DNA of 5,434 nt from an uncultured Eisenbergiella sp. (GTDB taxonomy: Bacteria > Bacillota > Clostridia > Lachnospirales > Lachnospiraceae). Both the position numbers and the translations under genes were made by a program. The notes under the pieces were generated by a model. The model did not search any database. It saw only the letters and a program-made list of their open reading frames with translations, and was not told where the DNA came from. Shown piece by piece: positions 5,114 to 5,434 of the stretch (positions within the stretch are counted from its first letter, which is position 1; each line of letters starts with the position of its first letter). The stretch is from NCBI GenBank assembly GCA_947626725.1, contig CANQTI010000131.1, positions 1 to 5,434 of the forward strand. The letters are read 5' to 3'.

Positions 5114-5434
5114 ATGGAATTTGCGAAGAAAACATGCGAAGCTTTTGTAGAGGAACTGTCCTCCAAAGCGCCGGTCCCGGGCGGCGGCGGCGCGTCCGCA
5201 CTGGCGGGCGCTATCGGAATCGCGCTGGGCAATATGGTGGGCAGCCTGACCGCGGGCAAAAAGAAATACGCGGCCGTGGAGGCGGATATTCTTCGGCTCA
5301 AGGCGCGGGCGTCCGAGCTGCAGGAGGCTTTTCTGGCGCTGATCGACGCGGATGCCGAAGGGTTTTCGCCGCTGGCGGCGGCCTATTCCATGCCGAAGGA
5401 AACGCCGGAGCAGCGGGCCGAGAAGGCGCGCGTG
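5114..5434 (+). CDS. fchA: Cyclodeaminase/cyclohydrolase family protein (methenyl-THF cyclohydrolase-like), N-terminal part
   Basis: The first 107 residues belong to the formiminotransferase-cyclodeaminase C-terminal domain family. Its stand-alone members, about 200-210 residues long, act on tetrahydrofolate one-carbon units as methenyl-THF cyclohydrolase (FchA) or formimino-THF cyclodeaminase in the cytoplasm. The diagnostic glycine-rich segment PVPGGGGASALAGAIG is at residues 20-35, followed by NMVGSLTAGKKKY (40-52), which fits the family's folate-binding region, and by a helical stretch with LIDADAEGFSPLAAAYSMPK (76-95). The frame is open to the window edge, so about half the gene is missing. 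The sequence does not tell cyclohydrolase from cyclodeaminase activity; fchA is used because no formiminotransferase domain is attached and fchA-type proteins are common in Clostridia. The gene appears to be a separate unit from the ABC operon. Confidence 0.88.
   Translation, partial: MEFAKKTCEAFVEELSSKAPVPGGGGASALAGAIGIALGNMVGSLTAGKKKYAAVEADILRLKARASELQEAFLALIDADAEGFSPLAAAYSMPKETPEQRAEKARV

Noticed and set aside
4723..5301. Long minus-strand open frames of 192 and 173 codons across the 3' end of the DUF4340 gene and into the cyclohydrolase gene
   Set aside because: Their Phe/Ser/Arg-rich translations are the complement of the GAA/GAG-rich repeat tail, and they cross two well-supported plus-strand genes.

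Overview
The window looks like chromosomal DNA from a Gram-positive anaerobe of the Clostridia, most likely a Lachnospiraceae-type gut bacterium. This is inferred from strong AGGAGG-type ribosome binding sites, compact hairpin terminators, moderately GC-rich codon choice, and the family content: ketol-acid reductoisomerase, a Gld-type ABC system with a DUF4340 protein, and a cyclodeaminase/cyclohydrolase. No species can be named from the sequence alone. Nothing suggests a phage, transposon, CRISPR array or RNA gene.

Layout, all on the + strand. (1) 1-477 is the 3' half of ilvC (branched-chain amino acid synthesis), closed by a strong terminator at 493-527. (2) 564-833 encodes an unrecognised 89-residue protein with two predicted membrane segments; its own terminator (818-850) overlaps the stop codon. 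(3) 834-1021 is an AT-rich control region. It carries four tandem, helically phased 11-bp direct repeats (876-920), resembling OmpR/PhoB-family response-regulator sites, and a -10-like TATATT at 946-951. (4) 1022-4838 is a tightly coupled three-gene operon: a GldA-like ABC ATPase, a single-chain fusion of a GldF-like permease with a GldG-like extracellular domain, and a short membrane-anchored DUF4340 protein. The gene junctions overlap by 4 nt (ATGA) and 1 nt (TAATG). (5) 4839-5113 is a 275-bp gap holding an in-frame remnant of the preceding gene's repeat tail, a good promoter candidate (4884-4912), and a perfect 12-bp hairpin (4943-4970). (6) 5114 to the window end is the 5' half of a cyclodeaminase/cyclohydrolase gene (fchA-like, one-carbon folate metabolism).

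The three operon proteins should form one membrane complex. The ATPase docks on the permease half of the fusion; the fusion's large cysteine-free domain and the DUF4340 protein both lie outside the membrane. In Flavobacterium the GldA/GldF/GldG relatives are needed for gliding, but the substrate of clostridial versions is not something I can state. The most interesting points are the fused and reduced architecture of this exporter, the phased repeat array in front of it, the acidic repeat tail that continues past its stop codon, and the possible promoter-plus-hairpin leader ahead of the folate gene.
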